NCBI RefSeq assembly: GCF_003367475.1
Contig: NZ_QRHA01000004.1
Span: 248,001-312,000, forward strand
DNA from: Alteromonas aestuariivivens
GTDB taxonomy: Bacteria; Pseudomonadota; Gammaproteobacteria; Enterobacterales; Alteromonadaceae
Direction: 5' to 3'
Length of the DNA stretch: 64,000 bases
Part shown: positions 45,458-55,287 of the stretch, one piece after another
Layout of the letters: each line of letters begins with the position of its first letter
Position numbering within the stretch: the stretch's first letter is position 1
Translations under genes and position numbers: made by a program
The notes under the pieces: model-generated
What the model saw: only the letters and a program-made list of their open reading frames with translations
Database searches by the model: none
What the model was told of the DNA's origin: nothing

Positions 45458-48400
45458 ATGAGCATTTGGGTAAAGCAGTTATTTTTAGTGATAGTAGCCC
45501 TGTTTGCAGTTTCCTGTGGCGGTGGTAATGTTGGTGAAAGTAGCCTAGGTAATACGGACAAGGACAAGGAAAATTCTGAAGATTTACCAACTTCATATCT
45601 TTTCAAACTCTATAATGGGAAAAAGAATCAAGCTACTGTAAGTCACACCAATTCACACGATATGGCCTTTCATATCACTACAATATCTGATTTGGCAGTG
45701 GCATTGGTGTACAGCAATGAATTACCCTACGCACGCTTTGACTCGGTACTCGAAAGTGATCAGCCCATCCCTAGTGAAGATTGTGAATCTGGTGAGATAG
45801 TCACTGGAGAAGTAACTGAAGACACAATTTCATTTGAGTTCGTTCAGTGCACATCAGGCAACTATGCACTCAATGGAAAGGGCTCATTAAAAGCTCTGAA
45901 TTTCAACGATATAGGAGAAATTTCCGTTGGCGTACTCCAGTTTGATGATTTAACTGTAAGTAATAGCCGGAATAATTATCGGTTTAAAGGAGATATCCTA
46001 ATTGCATTTGGGCCTGAAACCGTAAACGAAGCCAACTTTGAAGCTCTGATTGAAAATATAGACACAGGGGAGCAGTACTACATTGACTTCCTCAAATTGG
46101 AATTAGGATTACCATCGCAAAACGGAGAATTTAGCGCGACAGGGAAAATTTTCCTTTCTCAGTACGGATACGTGCTACTCGACACTGTCCAAAAAGCAAC
46201 CGAAGCTAAAAATTTAACCATTTCTGTATCGGGTTCCAACACGCTTGTCGTAGAAAATTCTCATGAAAATAAACTAGGAATTGCATTATTTTCAAACACA
46301 TCATCAATAACCAGTGCCCGCACATATGTACCCTATACAGCAATAATAAATAAAGAGTATCTGAATCAAAAAAACACCGCCCCAACCGCACATGTATTAA
46401 ATTCAAATAACCTCATAGACAAAAATCAAGAATTAACTCTTGATGCTTCTCAGAGCAAAGACACCGATGGCGACATACTCCATTTCGACTGGAAGGTACT
46501 CTCTCAGCCTGAAGGGGCAAAAGTAACTTTTTCTAATCACGGCTTTGTTAACAGCAGCACATATTTCGACACCGCTGGAGATTACCGCCTAAGTTTGACT
46601 GTCAGTGACGGGGAATTGACTTCAGTTCCAGTTTATGCGGATGTCCACGTCCGCCAAAATCCACCAAAAGCGCATTTTAAGGAAGGATCCCAGCAAATTG
46701 AATTTGGAACCCCAATGGAAAATGTGGTGACAATTGAGAGCCCTGTTGATGATGGCCCCTTTGAGATTAGTATTAACAGTGGCCCCGTGAGCATGATGAT
46801 AAACGAAGTTGGCCTACTTTCCTGGAATGGCAAAGTTCCAAGATTCGGATACGATATGGACATTAACTACAGTGTGAAAGTCAAAAACCGAGATCACGAA
46901 ATAATTGTAAAAAACACATTAACGCTGATTGATTCTAAAACGGATGCGCTGTTTAACATTGATACATTACCCAATGAGGTTATTGGAGTTTTTGATTGGA
47001 ATGATGATCAGGAGTTAGATCTTTTGGTAAGGCGCGGAGACAAATTTCACATTTTGTCTTCACAAACTCAAGAAGTGCTCTGGGAACAAAATCTGCCTAA
47101 CTCAACAATCAGCCATGGAGTTTATAAAAATAATACTGAAACACTCTATTTTATTGACAGATCTAAGTTAGACGTTTATTCCATTAAAAAAAATCAATCA
47201 GAATTTACCCATATCGCAACTCTGGACGAATGGAAGCGGGATAGCTTTGGAACTTTCATGTTTGAAATTGACCATCAACCCAAGCACGGAGTTTTCAATA
47301 TTTTCACTGACAAATTTAAATATGATGCGATAAATAAAATCCGTACTCCATACCCTGATTCTGCCATTAAGTTTGGTGACTTTAACGAAGATGGCACACC
47401 AGATATAGTTAGTTTTTCCGGTATTTACAATGGCGACACAATGGAACCACTAGATACAATGGAGCTAATATCAGAGGCAAATATATTAAACTCTAGAGAT
47501 TTAAACATATTCAATGCTGATCAATATTCTGATGATGAAATTATATTCATTGATTTTAACTACGCTACGGATAATCCAGGTTATAGGATAAGAATATTGG
47601 ACTTAACTCCAAATGGATTAACTCAAGTCCACATTCAGCCAATTAATATATCCAGTGATACATTTTCATATGTAATCAGCGAGGATGGTTCTGATTTATA
47701 TATACTTGAAAACCAGAACCAAATCTCTATTTACAAAAGATATGGAAATCAAAATTTCCAATATATCTCCACACAAGAGATCGAAGACTTCAATTATATT
47801 AAACCTGTTAGCACTTCTTACTCGAAGAGTTCGTGTTGGTTGGTTCGCAGCTTTGATCAAAAGCTAATTTTAGAATGTAGAAGCTACTTAGTTGATCAGC
47901 CGGATCAATATGTTACTAACTATTCACTACTCGACTTAACCCTCGATAAATTGGTTTTGGACACTATTATTGATACAACTGACTATTCTACGAGTGATTT
48001 AGGGAGCCCTTTAAGAATCTCAGAGAACCAATTCGCATTTGGGCAAAAAAATGGGGTGATGGAAATTTACGAGGATAATTCAATCACGAAGAAATCAGCC
48101 CATCCATTAGCAATTGCAGAAGGCATTGAATTTTACAATATAAGCTACGAAGCAGGGGTTTATTATAGTTGGGAAGAGAGAAATAGACGCTTAATAAAAA
48201 CCGCTATCGATAGTGGAGTAACTATAGAAAATAACCAACTCGGTGATTTCGAATACAAGTTTTTTGATATCGGAAACGATAGTTATGTTTTATTGCTTTC
48301 GGGAAAGACAGTAACTATCCTTATTAAAGAGAACTTACAGGAAGTATCGAGTTTTACTTTTTATAATCTGGACTACAGGCCTGATCTCCTTCAAGTAGCC

Positions 48401-48994
48401 ACTTTCGCACAAGGCCAAGAAAACTTTGTTGTTTTCTGGATTGGAGTAAATCTTGTTTTTTTGAAGCAGGATGGTAACCAATTTATTTTGTTTAGAAACA
48501 AGGAACTACCAAACGCAGAAAAGCTTGCTGATAGGCACGATTATGAAGGTTTAATGGGAGTACTTAGTAACGATAAGGAAACCAAAGTTCATTTGCTACA
48601 AGAAAGCACAAGTAGTAATCCCAGCACCTTTGATTGGGTTGGCTATGACTTTAATGCAGACTCTTTTCAAACCTCACATACAGATACTAGGTTCGACGTA
48701 GCCCATACCTATTGTGTATCAACTGATGAAATGCAATCCAGACTGGTGGCATATATGGTCACTAAAGAGATAGCTATTGAGAAAGTTGAAGAGACTGGTT
48801 GGACTCCTGAGCAGGCTAAAGTTGTAGCGATAGATATGAGTAGTGGTGAACTAGTTTGGGCCTCAAAGCAACTGAAGTATGATAGGAGGTTTGGTTCTTC
48901 AAGGGGATCTGTGGGGTGCAATCAATTGCCCGAGGAGTTACAACTGGTGTTCTCAACTAGCAGAAACTTATATAAAACAGGTCAGGGCAATTGA
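45458..48994 (+). CDS. AT-rich lipoprotein with PKD-like and FG-GAP-like repeats
   Basis: Large surface-type lipoprotein of 1178 residues with a lipobox in LFAVSCGGG (Cys about 21). After an acidic linker and a beta-rich part lies a PKD-like domain (about 305-400, with LDASQSKDTDGDILHFDWKV and YRLSLTVSDGEL). The C-terminal two thirds hold propeller-like repeats, among them FGDFNEDGTPDIV, a degenerate FG-GAP/VCBS motif. Its codons are clearly more AT-rich than the genes on both sides, and it separates the halogenase genes from the GH1 operon, which suggests recent acquisition. The function is unknown; binding or adhesion is likely. Confidence 0.75.
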   Translation: MSIWVKQLFLVIVALFAVSCGGGNVGESSLGNTDKDKENSEDLPTSYLFKLYNGKKNQATVSHTNSHDMAFHITTISDLAVALVYSNELPYARFDSVLESDQPIPSEDCESGEIVTGEVTEDTISFEFVQCTSGNYALNGKGSLKALNFNDIGEISVGVLQFDDLTVSNSRNNYRFKGDILIAFGPETVNEANFEALIENIDTGEQYYIDFLKLELGLPSQNGEFSATGKIFLSQYGYVLLDTVQKATEAKNLTISVSGSNTLVVENSHENKLGIALFSNTSSITSARTYVPYTAIINKEYLNQKNTAPTAHVLNSNNLIDKNQELTLDASQSKDTDGDILHFDWKVLSQPEGAKVTFSNHGFVNSSTYFDTAGDYRLSLTVSDGELTSVPVYADVHVRQNPPKAHFKEGSQQIEFGTPMENVVTIESPVDDGPFEISINSGPVSMMINEVGLLSWNGKVPRFGYDMDINYSVKVKNRDHEIIVKNTLTLIDSKTDALFNIDTLPNEVIGVFDWNDDQELDLLVRRGDKFHILSSQTQEVLWEQNLPNSTISHGVYKNNTETLYFIDRSKLDVYSIKKNQSEFTHIATLDEWKRDSFGTFMFEIDHQPKHGVFNIFTDKFKYDAINKIRTPYPDSAIKFGDFNEDGTPDIVSFSGIYNGDTMEPLDTMELISEANILNSRDLNIFNADQYSDDEIIFIDFNYATDNPGYRIRILDLTPNGLTQVHIQPINISSDTFSYVISEDGSDLYILENQNQISIYKRYGNQNFQYISTQEIEDFNYIKPVSTSYSKSSCWLVRSFDQKLILECRSYLVDQPDQYVTNYSLLDLTLDKLVLDTIIDTTDYSTSDLGSPLRISENQFAFGQKNGVMEIYEDNSITKKSAHPLAIAEGIEFYNISYEAGVYYSWEERNRRLIKTAIDSGVTIENNQLGDFEYKFFDIGNDSYVLLLSGKTVTILIKENLQEVSSFTFYNLDYRPDLLQVATFAQGQENFVVFWIGVNLVFLKQDGNQFILFRNKELPNAEKLADRHDYEGLMGVLSNDKETKVHLLQESTSSNPSTFDWVGYDFNADSFQTSHTDTRFDVAHTYCVSTDEMQSRLVAYMVTKEIAIEKVEETGWTPEQAKVVAIDMSSGELVWASKQLKYDRRFGSSRGSVGCNQLPEELQLVFSTSRNLYKTGQGN

Positions 48995-49201
48995 TGGAAA
49001 AATCTGTGGGGAATGGTCAGGATCCAAATAGAGAAATATCGCTTTAAAATTCTGGACAAGAGCTGACATCAAACTTGCCCATCTTCAATTATGGGCCTTT
49101 TTAATCACAATTATTTGTCCAATACTTCCTGTTAACTCACATCCATCCTTAAACCCATCAGCACATAACTAAAAATAACCCCACTGAGGTGCATTTTAAA
49201 A
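48995..49201. other. Intergenic AT-rich stretch
   Basis: Between the AT-rich lipoprotein gene and the GH1 operator. It shares the low GC of the lipoprotein gene up to about 49190 and has no supported gene, so the right boundary of the inserted segment is probably here. Confidence 0.4.
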
Positions 49202-49215
49202 TGAAAGCGCTTACA
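49202..49215. promoter_or_regulatory. LacI-family operator before the first GH1 operon
   Basis: TGAAAGCGCTTACA, identical to the first operator before the receptor gene. It lies 88 bp upstream of the GH1 start codon. Confidence 0.8.
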
Positions 49216-49302
49216 ATCATGAATAATTGGAGGTCTGCACACTGGGGCAGAGCCAATCCGTTACCTTCTGCCTTTGCACCAAACCATTGAGGATACGGCC
49301 TT

Positions 49303-50646
49303 GTGACAAAACTGTTTACTCTGCCACAAACCCTGTTTGCTGACCCGGATTTCACCATTGGTGTAGCCACCTCATCCTTTCAGATTGAGGGCGGTGCTGA
49401 CACACGGGAACCTTGCATCTGGGACAGCTTTTGCCAGCAGCCAGGAAAAATACTCGACGGCAGCAACGGCTTGGTTGCCTGCGACCATGTTCACCGCTGG
49501 GCAGAAGATATTGAAATGATTGCTTCACTGAATGTGGATGCCTATCGTTTTTCCATTTCCTGGCCACGAATCATCAAAGCCGATGGTAGCGTCAATCAGC
49601 AGGGCCTGGATTTCTATCTCAACATACTCGTGGCACTTAAGGCTCGCGGCATCAAGGCCTATGTAACACTTTATCACTGGGATTTGCCTCAATACCTGGA
49701 GGATGAGGGCGGCTGGCTAAACCGCCAGACAGCGTACGCATTTGCATACTTTGCCGAAGTGGTTGTAAGAGCGTTTGGCGATTTGGTGTATTCCTGGGCA
49801 ACCCTCAACGAACCTTTTTGCAGTGCCTATCTCGGGTATGAAGTTGGCATCCATGCGCCAGGCAAAGTGGGCAAACAGTTCGGTAAAAAGGCCATTCACC
49901 ACCTTTTACTCGCCCACGGGCTGGGCATGCAGAAGCTTAGGGAATTTGCACCCCAGGCACAGTCAGGGATCGTACTCAATTTTACGCCTTTCTATCCGGC
50001 TTCCAATTCATCCAAAGATCTGGCCGCGACCCAATTGGCGCACGATCATTTCAACGACTGGTACATCCGCCCCCTGCTCAAAGGCGAATACCCTGCCCTG
50101 ATTGACTTACTGCCTGAGAACCACAGGCCACATATTGAAGACGGTGACATGGATATCATCGCCCAGAGCATTGACTTCCTGGGGGTGAACTACTACACCC
50201 GGGCCATTGTGACAGACGACGGCAGCGACGACCCACTCCAGCTCCCTCCTGCGCCCGATTGCGAAACCACCGCTATGGGTTGGGAAGTGTTCCCCCAGGG
50301 GCTAACGGACCTGTTGCTCCAACTGCATCGCGATTATGCGCTTCCTCCCATTATCATTACTGAAAACGGGCTGGCCAGTGATGATGAAATGCATAATGGT
50401 GAAGCGGTCGACACCCAGCGCATTCGGTATTTGCAAACCCATATGGATGCGGTAGCCAGCGCTGCACAGCAAGGCGTTAAAATAACCGGCTATTTTGTCT
50501 GGAGCCTGATGGACAACTTTGAATGGGCATTAGGCTATGCGAAACGCTTTGGTATCGTGTATGTTGATTACAGCACACAGCAGCGAACATTAAAGTCCAG
50601 TGCCAAGGCACTGGCTGAGATGTTAGCCAATCGAAAACCATTGTAA
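49303..50646 (+). CDS. GH1 beta-glucosidase (1)
   Basis: Cytoplasmic family 1 glycoside hydrolase of 447 residues; no signal peptide. The acid/base Glu is at about residue 170 (TLNEPFC) and the nucleophile Glu at about 354 (IITENG). IEGGADTREPCIWDSFC, YHWDLPQYLEDEGGW and the C-terminal SLMDNFEWALGYAKRFG are family landmarks. It cleaves beta-linked glucose from disaccharides and short oligosaccharides. The start is a GTG with GAGGA nine bases before it. First gene of a GH1, GPH symporter, LacI operon, under a LacI-type operator. Confidence 0.95.
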   Translation: MTKLFTLPQTLFADPDFTIGVATSSFQIEGGADTREPCIWDSFCQQPGKILDGSNGLVACDHVHRWAEDIEMIASLNVDAYRFSISWPRIIKADGSVNQQGLDFYLNILVALKARGIKAYVTLYHWDLPQYLEDEGGWLNRQTAYAFAYFAEVVVRAFGDLVYSWATLNEPFCSAYLGYEVGIHAPGKVGKQFGKKAIHHLLLAHGLGMQKLREFAPQAQSGIVLNFTPFYPASNSSKDLAATQLAHDHFNDWYIRPLLKGEYPALIDLLPENHRPHIEDGDMDIIAQSIDFLGVNYYTRAIVTDDGSDDPLQLPPAPDCETTAMGWEVFPQGLTDLLLQLHRDYALPPIIITENGLASDDEMHNGEAVDTQRIRYLQTHMDAVASAAQQGVKITGYFVWSLMDNFEWALGYAKRFGIVYVDYSTQQRTLKSSAKALAEMLANRKPL

Positions 50647-50663
50647 CGACAGCGGGTAGCAGG

Positions 50664-51992
50664 ATGCTGAGCAAATCTGAAAAAGTTGCATACGGGCTGG
50701 GCGATACCGCCAGTAATTTTATCTTTCAGACCGTAATGCTGTTTCTGACCTTTTACTACACCGACATCGTCGGGCTGGCTCCCGCTGCCGTTGGCAGCAT
50801 GTTCCTGATTGTCAGAGTGTTTGATGCGGTCACCGACCCGCTGATGGGCGCACTGGCCGATCGCACCCGCACCCGTTGGGGTTCTTACCGGCCTTATCTG
50901 CTCTGGCTGGCGCTGCCTTTCGCGATTTGCAGCGTATTGGCGTTCACCTCACCAGAGCTTACTGAGCAGGGCCGCTACCTGTATGCATTTGCGACCTACG
51001 CCCTGCTTATGCTGATGTACACCGCCATAAACATACCCTACTCCGCACTGGGCGGCGTAATGAGTAACGACCCCAACGAAAGGGTGTCAATTCAGTCCTA
51101 TCGCTTTGTATTTGCCATGTTTGGTGGCTTATTGGTCACCTCTTTTACACTGCCGCTGGTTGACTGGTTTGGAAACGGCAACCAGGCATTAGGCTATCAG
51201 CGCACTATGATGGCCATGAGTCTGGTCGGCATGATACTGTTTTTGCTCTGTTTTGCCGGTACCCGCGAACGCCTCAAGCCTGCCAGCGACATCAGCCTGG
51301 GCCTGAAAGGGCAACTCAAATCTCTGTGGGACAATGACCAGTGCAGAGTTTTATGCGCAGTCGCTGTGGTTCTGCTCACCGGAATGGTACTGCGCAATAC
51401 GCTGGCGATTTATTACGTTAAATATGTTCTGCAGCGCCCGGACGATGTCACCCTGTTTGTAACTACCGGCATGGTTGGCAATATTATTGGTTGCGCACTC
51501 GCCGCCCCCATAGCCCGCCGATTGTGCAAAGTCAGGGTATACACATCACTGCAAGTGATCAGCGCAGCGATCTGTTTGACCAATTATCTGCTTCCCGCCG
51601 ATGCCTGGTTTGCATCACTGGCACTGCATTTCCTGTGGGGGTTGTTTCTGCAGATGGCCACTCCACTGCTGTGGGCGAAAATTGCCGATGTTGTGGATTA
51701 CGGAGAAGCAAAAACCGGCGTGCGTATGGCCGGCGTCACCTATTCAACGGTGGTATTTTTCATCAAGGTCGGGCTGGCTCTGGGCGGTGCCACGGCAGGC
51801 TGGCTGTTAGCCTTTTACGGTTACGAGGCTAACACCTACAGCGCCAATGTCGCCAAAGGCATCACGCTGTCTTTCTGTGTATACCCTGCTGTCGCATCAA
51901 TAATCGTTGCCCTTCTGATGCACTGGTATAGACTAGACGGTCGCACTTTACAGACGATTCAGAAACAGTTGGCCTCGCTCAGGCAGAGCTAG
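50664..51992 (+). CDS. GPH-family sugar:cation symporter (1)
   Basis: Inner-membrane symporter of 442 residues with about twelve helices. It belongs to the glycoside-pentoside-hexuronide family: KVAYGLGDTASNFIFQTV at the N terminus, FDAVTDPLMGALADRTRTRWG (the family signature), and PLLWAKIADVVDYGEAKTGVR in the second half. It probably brings in cellobiose- or laminaribiose-like beta-glucosides for the GH1 enzyme encoded 17 bp upstream. Confidence 0.94.
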   Translation: MLSKSEKVAYGLGDTASNFIFQTVMLFLTFYYTDIVGLAPAAVGSMFLIVRVFDAVTDPLMGALADRTRTRWGSYRPYLLWLALPFAICSVLAFTSPELTEQGRYLYAFATYALLMLMYTAINIPYSALGGVMSNDPNERVSIQSYRFVFAMFGGLLVTSFTLPLVDWFGNGNQALGYQRTMMAMSLVGMILFLLCFAGTRERLKPASDISLGLKGQLKSLWDNDQCRVLCAVAVVLLTGMVLRNTLAIYYVKYVLQRPDDVTLFVTTGMVGNIIGCALAAPIARRLCKVRVYTSLQVISAAICLTNYLLPADAWFASLALHFLWGLFLQMATPLLWAKIADVVDYGEAKTGVRMAGVTYSTVVFFIKVGLALGGATAGWLLAFYGYEANTYSANVAKGITLSFCVYPAVASIIVALLMHWYRLDGRTLQTIQKQLASLRQS

Positions 51993-52048
51993 GGCCATTG
52001 CACCGGATGTTTGAAAAAGCCACCGATGTGCAAAAGGAAAACAGCAAT

Positions 52049-53047
52049 ATGGTCACAATCAAGCAAGTCAGTGAGCGGGCAGGGGTCTCTTCCGCAACCG
52101 TATCGCGGGTCATCAATAATGCTGACAGCGTCAAAGAAAACACCCGAAAACTTGTAATGGATGCCATGGCCGACCTCGGCTATCGGCACAATGTACTGGC
52201 CGCATCCCTGGCATCCAACAAAACCAACACCGTGGGGTACGTGGTTCCTGAGTTGCATGGCTCTTTTTTCGGCAGCATGATGGCTGGCTCCGAACAGGTA
52301 TTGCGTAAAGCGAACAAACACATGTTCGTTGCCACCGGTCACTCAGACGAATCGACTGAAAAGAAGGAAATTGAAGCGCTGCTGAGCAGACGCTGCGACG
52401 CGCTTATCCTGCACGTAGAAGCGGTAAGCGACGACTACCTGATTAACCTTGCCAGACAGGATGTCCCCCTGGTAGTAGTAAACCGTTATATTGAGGAAAT
52501 CGGTGAACATTGCATCAGCCTCGATAATATTCGTGGCGGTTATCTGGCTACCCGCCACCTGATTGAACTCGGCCATACCTCCATCGCATACGTGGCAGGA
52601 GCCATGTTCAAAGCGGACAGTGTCAACCGGCTGGAAGGGCATAAACAGGCACTTGCTGAAGCTGGACTACAGTACAACGAATCGCTGACCGTTGAAGGTA
52701 ACTTCCAGGCCAAATCGGGTGAAGATGCCATCCGGGAACTGGCCCGTCGCGACTGCTACTATACTGCGGTTGCCTGCGCCAACGATGAGATGGCCTGCGG
52801 TGCCATCAATGCACTCGCTACCATGGGCAGAAGCGTTCCCAGAGACGTCTCGGTAATTGGTTACGATAATATTGATTTTGCCAGCTATCTGACTCCAGGG
52901 CTAACCACCATTAATTACCCGGTACGCGACATTGGCACCATGGCGGCCCGATGGATCCTAAACCACGCTTACGGCGATCACAAAATGACCATGTCCCATG
53001 TGCTGGAGCCACATCTGGTGGTTAGAGGAACCACCAAACGCAACTGA
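52049..53047 (+). CDS. LacI-family transcriptional regulator (1)
   Basis: Repressor-type regulator of 332 residues. The start at 52049 (VTIKQVSERAGVSSATVSR) puts the HTH at the extreme N terminus as is usual; the frame itself opens at 51998. AAGGA lies ten bases before the ATG. HTH and hinge helix occupy residues about 2-55, the periplasmic-binding-like effector domain the rest. It closes the GH1-GPH operon and is a clear paralogue of the regulator at 56153. It probably binds the AAGCGCTT operators of this region, with a beta-glucoside or glucose-type effector. Confidence 0.94.
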   Translation: MVTIKQVSERAGVSSATVSRVINNADSVKENTRKLVMDAMADLGYRHNVLAASLASNKTNTVGYVVPELHGSFFGSMMAGSEQVLRKANKHMFVATGHSDESTEKKEIEALLSRRCDALILHVEAVSDDYLINLARQDVPLVVVNRYIEEIGEHCISLDNIRGGYLATRHLIELGHTSIAYVAGAMFKADSVNRLEGHKQALAEAGLQYNESLTVEGNFQAKSGEDAIRELARRDCYYTAVACANDEMACGAINALATMGRSVPRDVSVIGYDNIDFASYLTPGLTTINYPVRDIGTMAARWILNHAYGDHKMTMSHVLEPHLVVRGTTKRN

Positions 53048-53096
53048 ATGGGTTGCTGTGGTTACAGGGAGCGACAACCCACCGACAAAATCAGCA

Positions 53097-54428
53097 CTAG
53101 CGTTGTGTAAGCCCGCTGTGCAATGCCTGGCGATACGCGGCTAAAGCCGGGATAAGACTGCATAGCCAGGTCGCCGCCATAACAATGGTGACAACACTCA
53201 GCACCGGTGTCTGGAACAATGATGCGGTAACAAACAGGCCATATTCCTGGCTTAGAAAGTCTTCACCCAATTTCATCATCAGGGTTACAACCAGCATGGC
53301 AAGCATGCAGCCCAATGCACTCACCAGTAACGCCTCCGCCTGAATAAGCCACAAAATCACTCCCGGGCCAGCACCTATGGTTCTGAGAATCGCAATCTCC
53401 TGGCGTCGCTCCCGCATGGAAGCCAGTAGCATGGTCACCAGCCCCAACAACGATGCAACCAATATCAACCCGGATATCACCAACAGAAGTCGCTCGAAAT
53501 TCCCCATCAGTTGCCACAGCTCCGCCAAGGCCACACCGGGCAAAATCGCCAGCAAGGCTTCCGGCTGGTACTGGTTTATCTGGTGCTGCAGTTGGAGTGC
53601 AGCGACACGGTTGTTCAAACCCAACATTACGGCTGTAACCTGCTTGGGCGAAGCTTCCGGCTCCCATTCTATACCTGTGGCTTCTGCTTCAGCATGGGCC
53701 CGGTCGCCGTCATCGTCGTGATGTTCGTGATCATGTTCCGCTGCAGTTTTGGCTTGGCTATCTGAAGGCTTACGCATACTTAAACTGGGTACTGGGGCAT
53801 CGTGGGCCTGTTCCAGCCCCTGCAGAGTGACGTAAATTGCCTGATCGACCGGAGTACCGGTCTTGGCTAGTATGCCGCTTACCACAAACGGATGGCTGCG
53901 GTGCTGATGAAAGCTTACTGAAGCCAACCCATGCGAAAGAAACAAGGTATCTCCCAGGGTATAACCCAGTCGCTGAGCGGCATCTGCCCCAAGAACAGCA
54001 GCAAACGGCTGATCAAATCCCTGCCCCTTGTGCCATTCCAGCGACTGCCGGTTGCCGTACTGGAAATAACGAAAATAGTCGTTGGTGGTGCCAACCACCC
54101 GAATACCCTCGTGGGTATCACCCAGAGACAGAGGTATTGCCCATTTTACGTTCGGGTTTTGCAGCAGTACTTCAACACTTTGCCAGCTTATTCCGCCTGC
54201 AGGGTTTCCTAACCGAAACACTGTGGAAAGCAACAGATTTAACTGCCCGGTCGGCGCACCTGCAATCAAATCAACTCCGGAGACTGTGCGGGTAAAGCTG
54301 TCTTTCACCTGGTTGCGAATCAACTCAACAGACAACAGCATGCTGACACTGATAATAATCGAGAGCAGTGTCAACGCTACTGACCCCCGGCGATTGATGA
54401 GGCTGGAAATTGCTATGTGTCCAATCAC
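53097..54428 (-). CDS. FtsX/MacB-type ABC transporter permease with His-rich loop
   Basis: Inner-membrane permease of 443 residues: one N-terminal helix (about 20-35), a large periplasmic domain, and three C-terminal helices with LLASMRERRQEIAILRTIGA, the FtsX-family signature. The periplasmic domain contains a His/Asp/Glu-rich run around residues 228-245 (HDHEHHDDDGDRAHAEAEA), which looks able to bind zinc or another metal. It overlaps the ATPase gene by four bases. Similar pairs occur in the zinc-regulated zrg cluster of Vibrio, but the companion genes of that cluster are not here. Confidence 0.86.
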   Translation of the reverse strand: MIGHIAISSLINRRGSVALTLLSIIISVSMLLSVELIRNQVKDSFTRTVSGVDLIAGAPTGQLNLLLSTVFRLGNPAGGISWQSVEVLLQNPNVKWAIPLSLGDTHEGIRVVGTTNDYFRYFQYGNRQSLEWHKGQGFDQPFAAVLGADAAQRLGYTLGDTLFLSHGLASVSFHQHRSHPFVVSGILAKTGTPVDQAIYVTLQGLEQAHDAPVPSLSMRKPSDSQAKTAAEHDHEHHDDDGDRAHAEAEATGIEWEPEASPKQVTAVMLGLNNRVAALQLQHQINQYQPEALLAILPGVALAELWQLMGNFERLLLVISGLILVASLLGLVTMLLASMRERRQEIAILRTIGAGPGVILWLIQAEALLVSALGCMLAMLVVTLMMKLGEDFLSQEYGLFVTASLFQTPVLSVVTIVMAATWLCSLIPALAAYRQALHSGLTQR

Positions 54429-55165
54429 ATTAATCCCTCGGAAGCACGGTTGATGGACTGTATGGATGACCTGTGGGAGAAGTACTCCGCCAGTGCAATG
54501 TCATGACTGACAAATACCAGAGTGCAGTCACGTGCAGAACTGAGCAACAGCTGCATAAAGGTATCTTTGGCGGCCGCATCCAGAGCCGACGTAGGTTCAT
54601 CAACAATCAGAATTTCCGGGCGGTTGATCATCGCCCGGGCAATGGCAACCCGCTGTTGTTGCCCTACGCTCAGTGTATCCGCCCGTTGATTCTGTAATTT
54701 GGAAGGCAAGCGCAGCTGCTCAAACAATTCCAAAATGTGGGGTTTTACCGAACTATCGAGCTTACCGGCAAAATGCGCCGCCGCTTCTATATTTTTGCTT
54801 ACCGAAAGATACGGGATTAAATTGAACTGCTGAAACACTACTCCGATGTGCCGTGCGCGTATTCTGTCTCTGCGTGCAGACGACAGAGAGGAAAACTCCT
54901 GACCAAGAATGCGGATAGTACCTGATGAAGGTTGCAGAGTTCCTGCAATCAGGTTTAGCAATGTGCTTTTTCCTGTTCCGGAAGGCCCGTCAATAAAAAG
55001 CTGCTGCCCCTTCGCCACACGCCAGCAGGGCACATCAACCACCGTTGATGAATCTGCCGGATACTGAAATGATACATCACTCAATTCAATTGCAGAGTGA
55101 GGTAATTCATGACCTTCAGCTTTTTGGGTTATCGGGCTGGTGTATTCAGAAACGGAGTCGGGCAT
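54425..55165 (-). CDS. ABC transporter ATP-binding protein (LolD/MacB type)
   Basis: ATPase subunit of 246 residues for the permease encoded downstream. Seen: Walker A GPSGTGKSTLL, Q-loop VVFQQFNLIPYLSV, signature LSVGQQQRVAIARA, Walker B ILIVDEPTSALD and the switch His in FVSHD. The N terminus has an extra polar stretch of about 25 residues before the first strand. No good ribosome site precedes the ATG. A perfect 14-bp palindrome lies 35 bp upstream. Confidence 0.92.
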   Translation of the reverse strand: MPDSVSEYTSPITQKAEGHELPHSAIELSDVSFQYPADSSTVVDVPCWRVAKGQQLFIDGPSGTGKSTLLNLIAGTLQPSSGTIRILGQEFSSLSSARRDRIRARHIGVVFQQFNLIPYLSVSKNIEAAAHFAGKLDSSVKPHILELFEQLRLPSKLQNQRADTLSVGQQQRVAIARAMINRPEILIVDEPTSALDAAAKDTFMQLLLSSARDCTLVFVSHDIALAEYFSHRSSIQSINRASEGLM

Positions 55166-55199
55166 CTATGGTTTGGTCTTGCTCTGCAAACTTATTGTG

Positions 55200-55213
55200 A
55201 CTGTTATAACAGT
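55200..55213. promoter_or_regulatory. 14-bp palindrome before the ABC operon, Zur-like
   Basis: ACTGTTATAACAGT is a perfect palindrome 35 bp upstream of the ATPase start. TGTTATAACA resembles the core of gammaproteobacterial Zur boxes, though shorter in the centre. With the His-rich permease loop, zinc control is a reasonable hypothesis. Confidence 0.4.
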
Positions 55214-55287
55214 TCCCAAACGGTTCTTTCAATGCTGCCCGACCACATTGACAGCCTGTTGAACGGTTTACCCCACCTGCCCGGTGG

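Noticed and set aside
55200-55213. ACTGTTATAACAGT as a second LexA box
   Set aside because: The CTG and CAG are separated by 6 bases, not the 10 needed for LexA.
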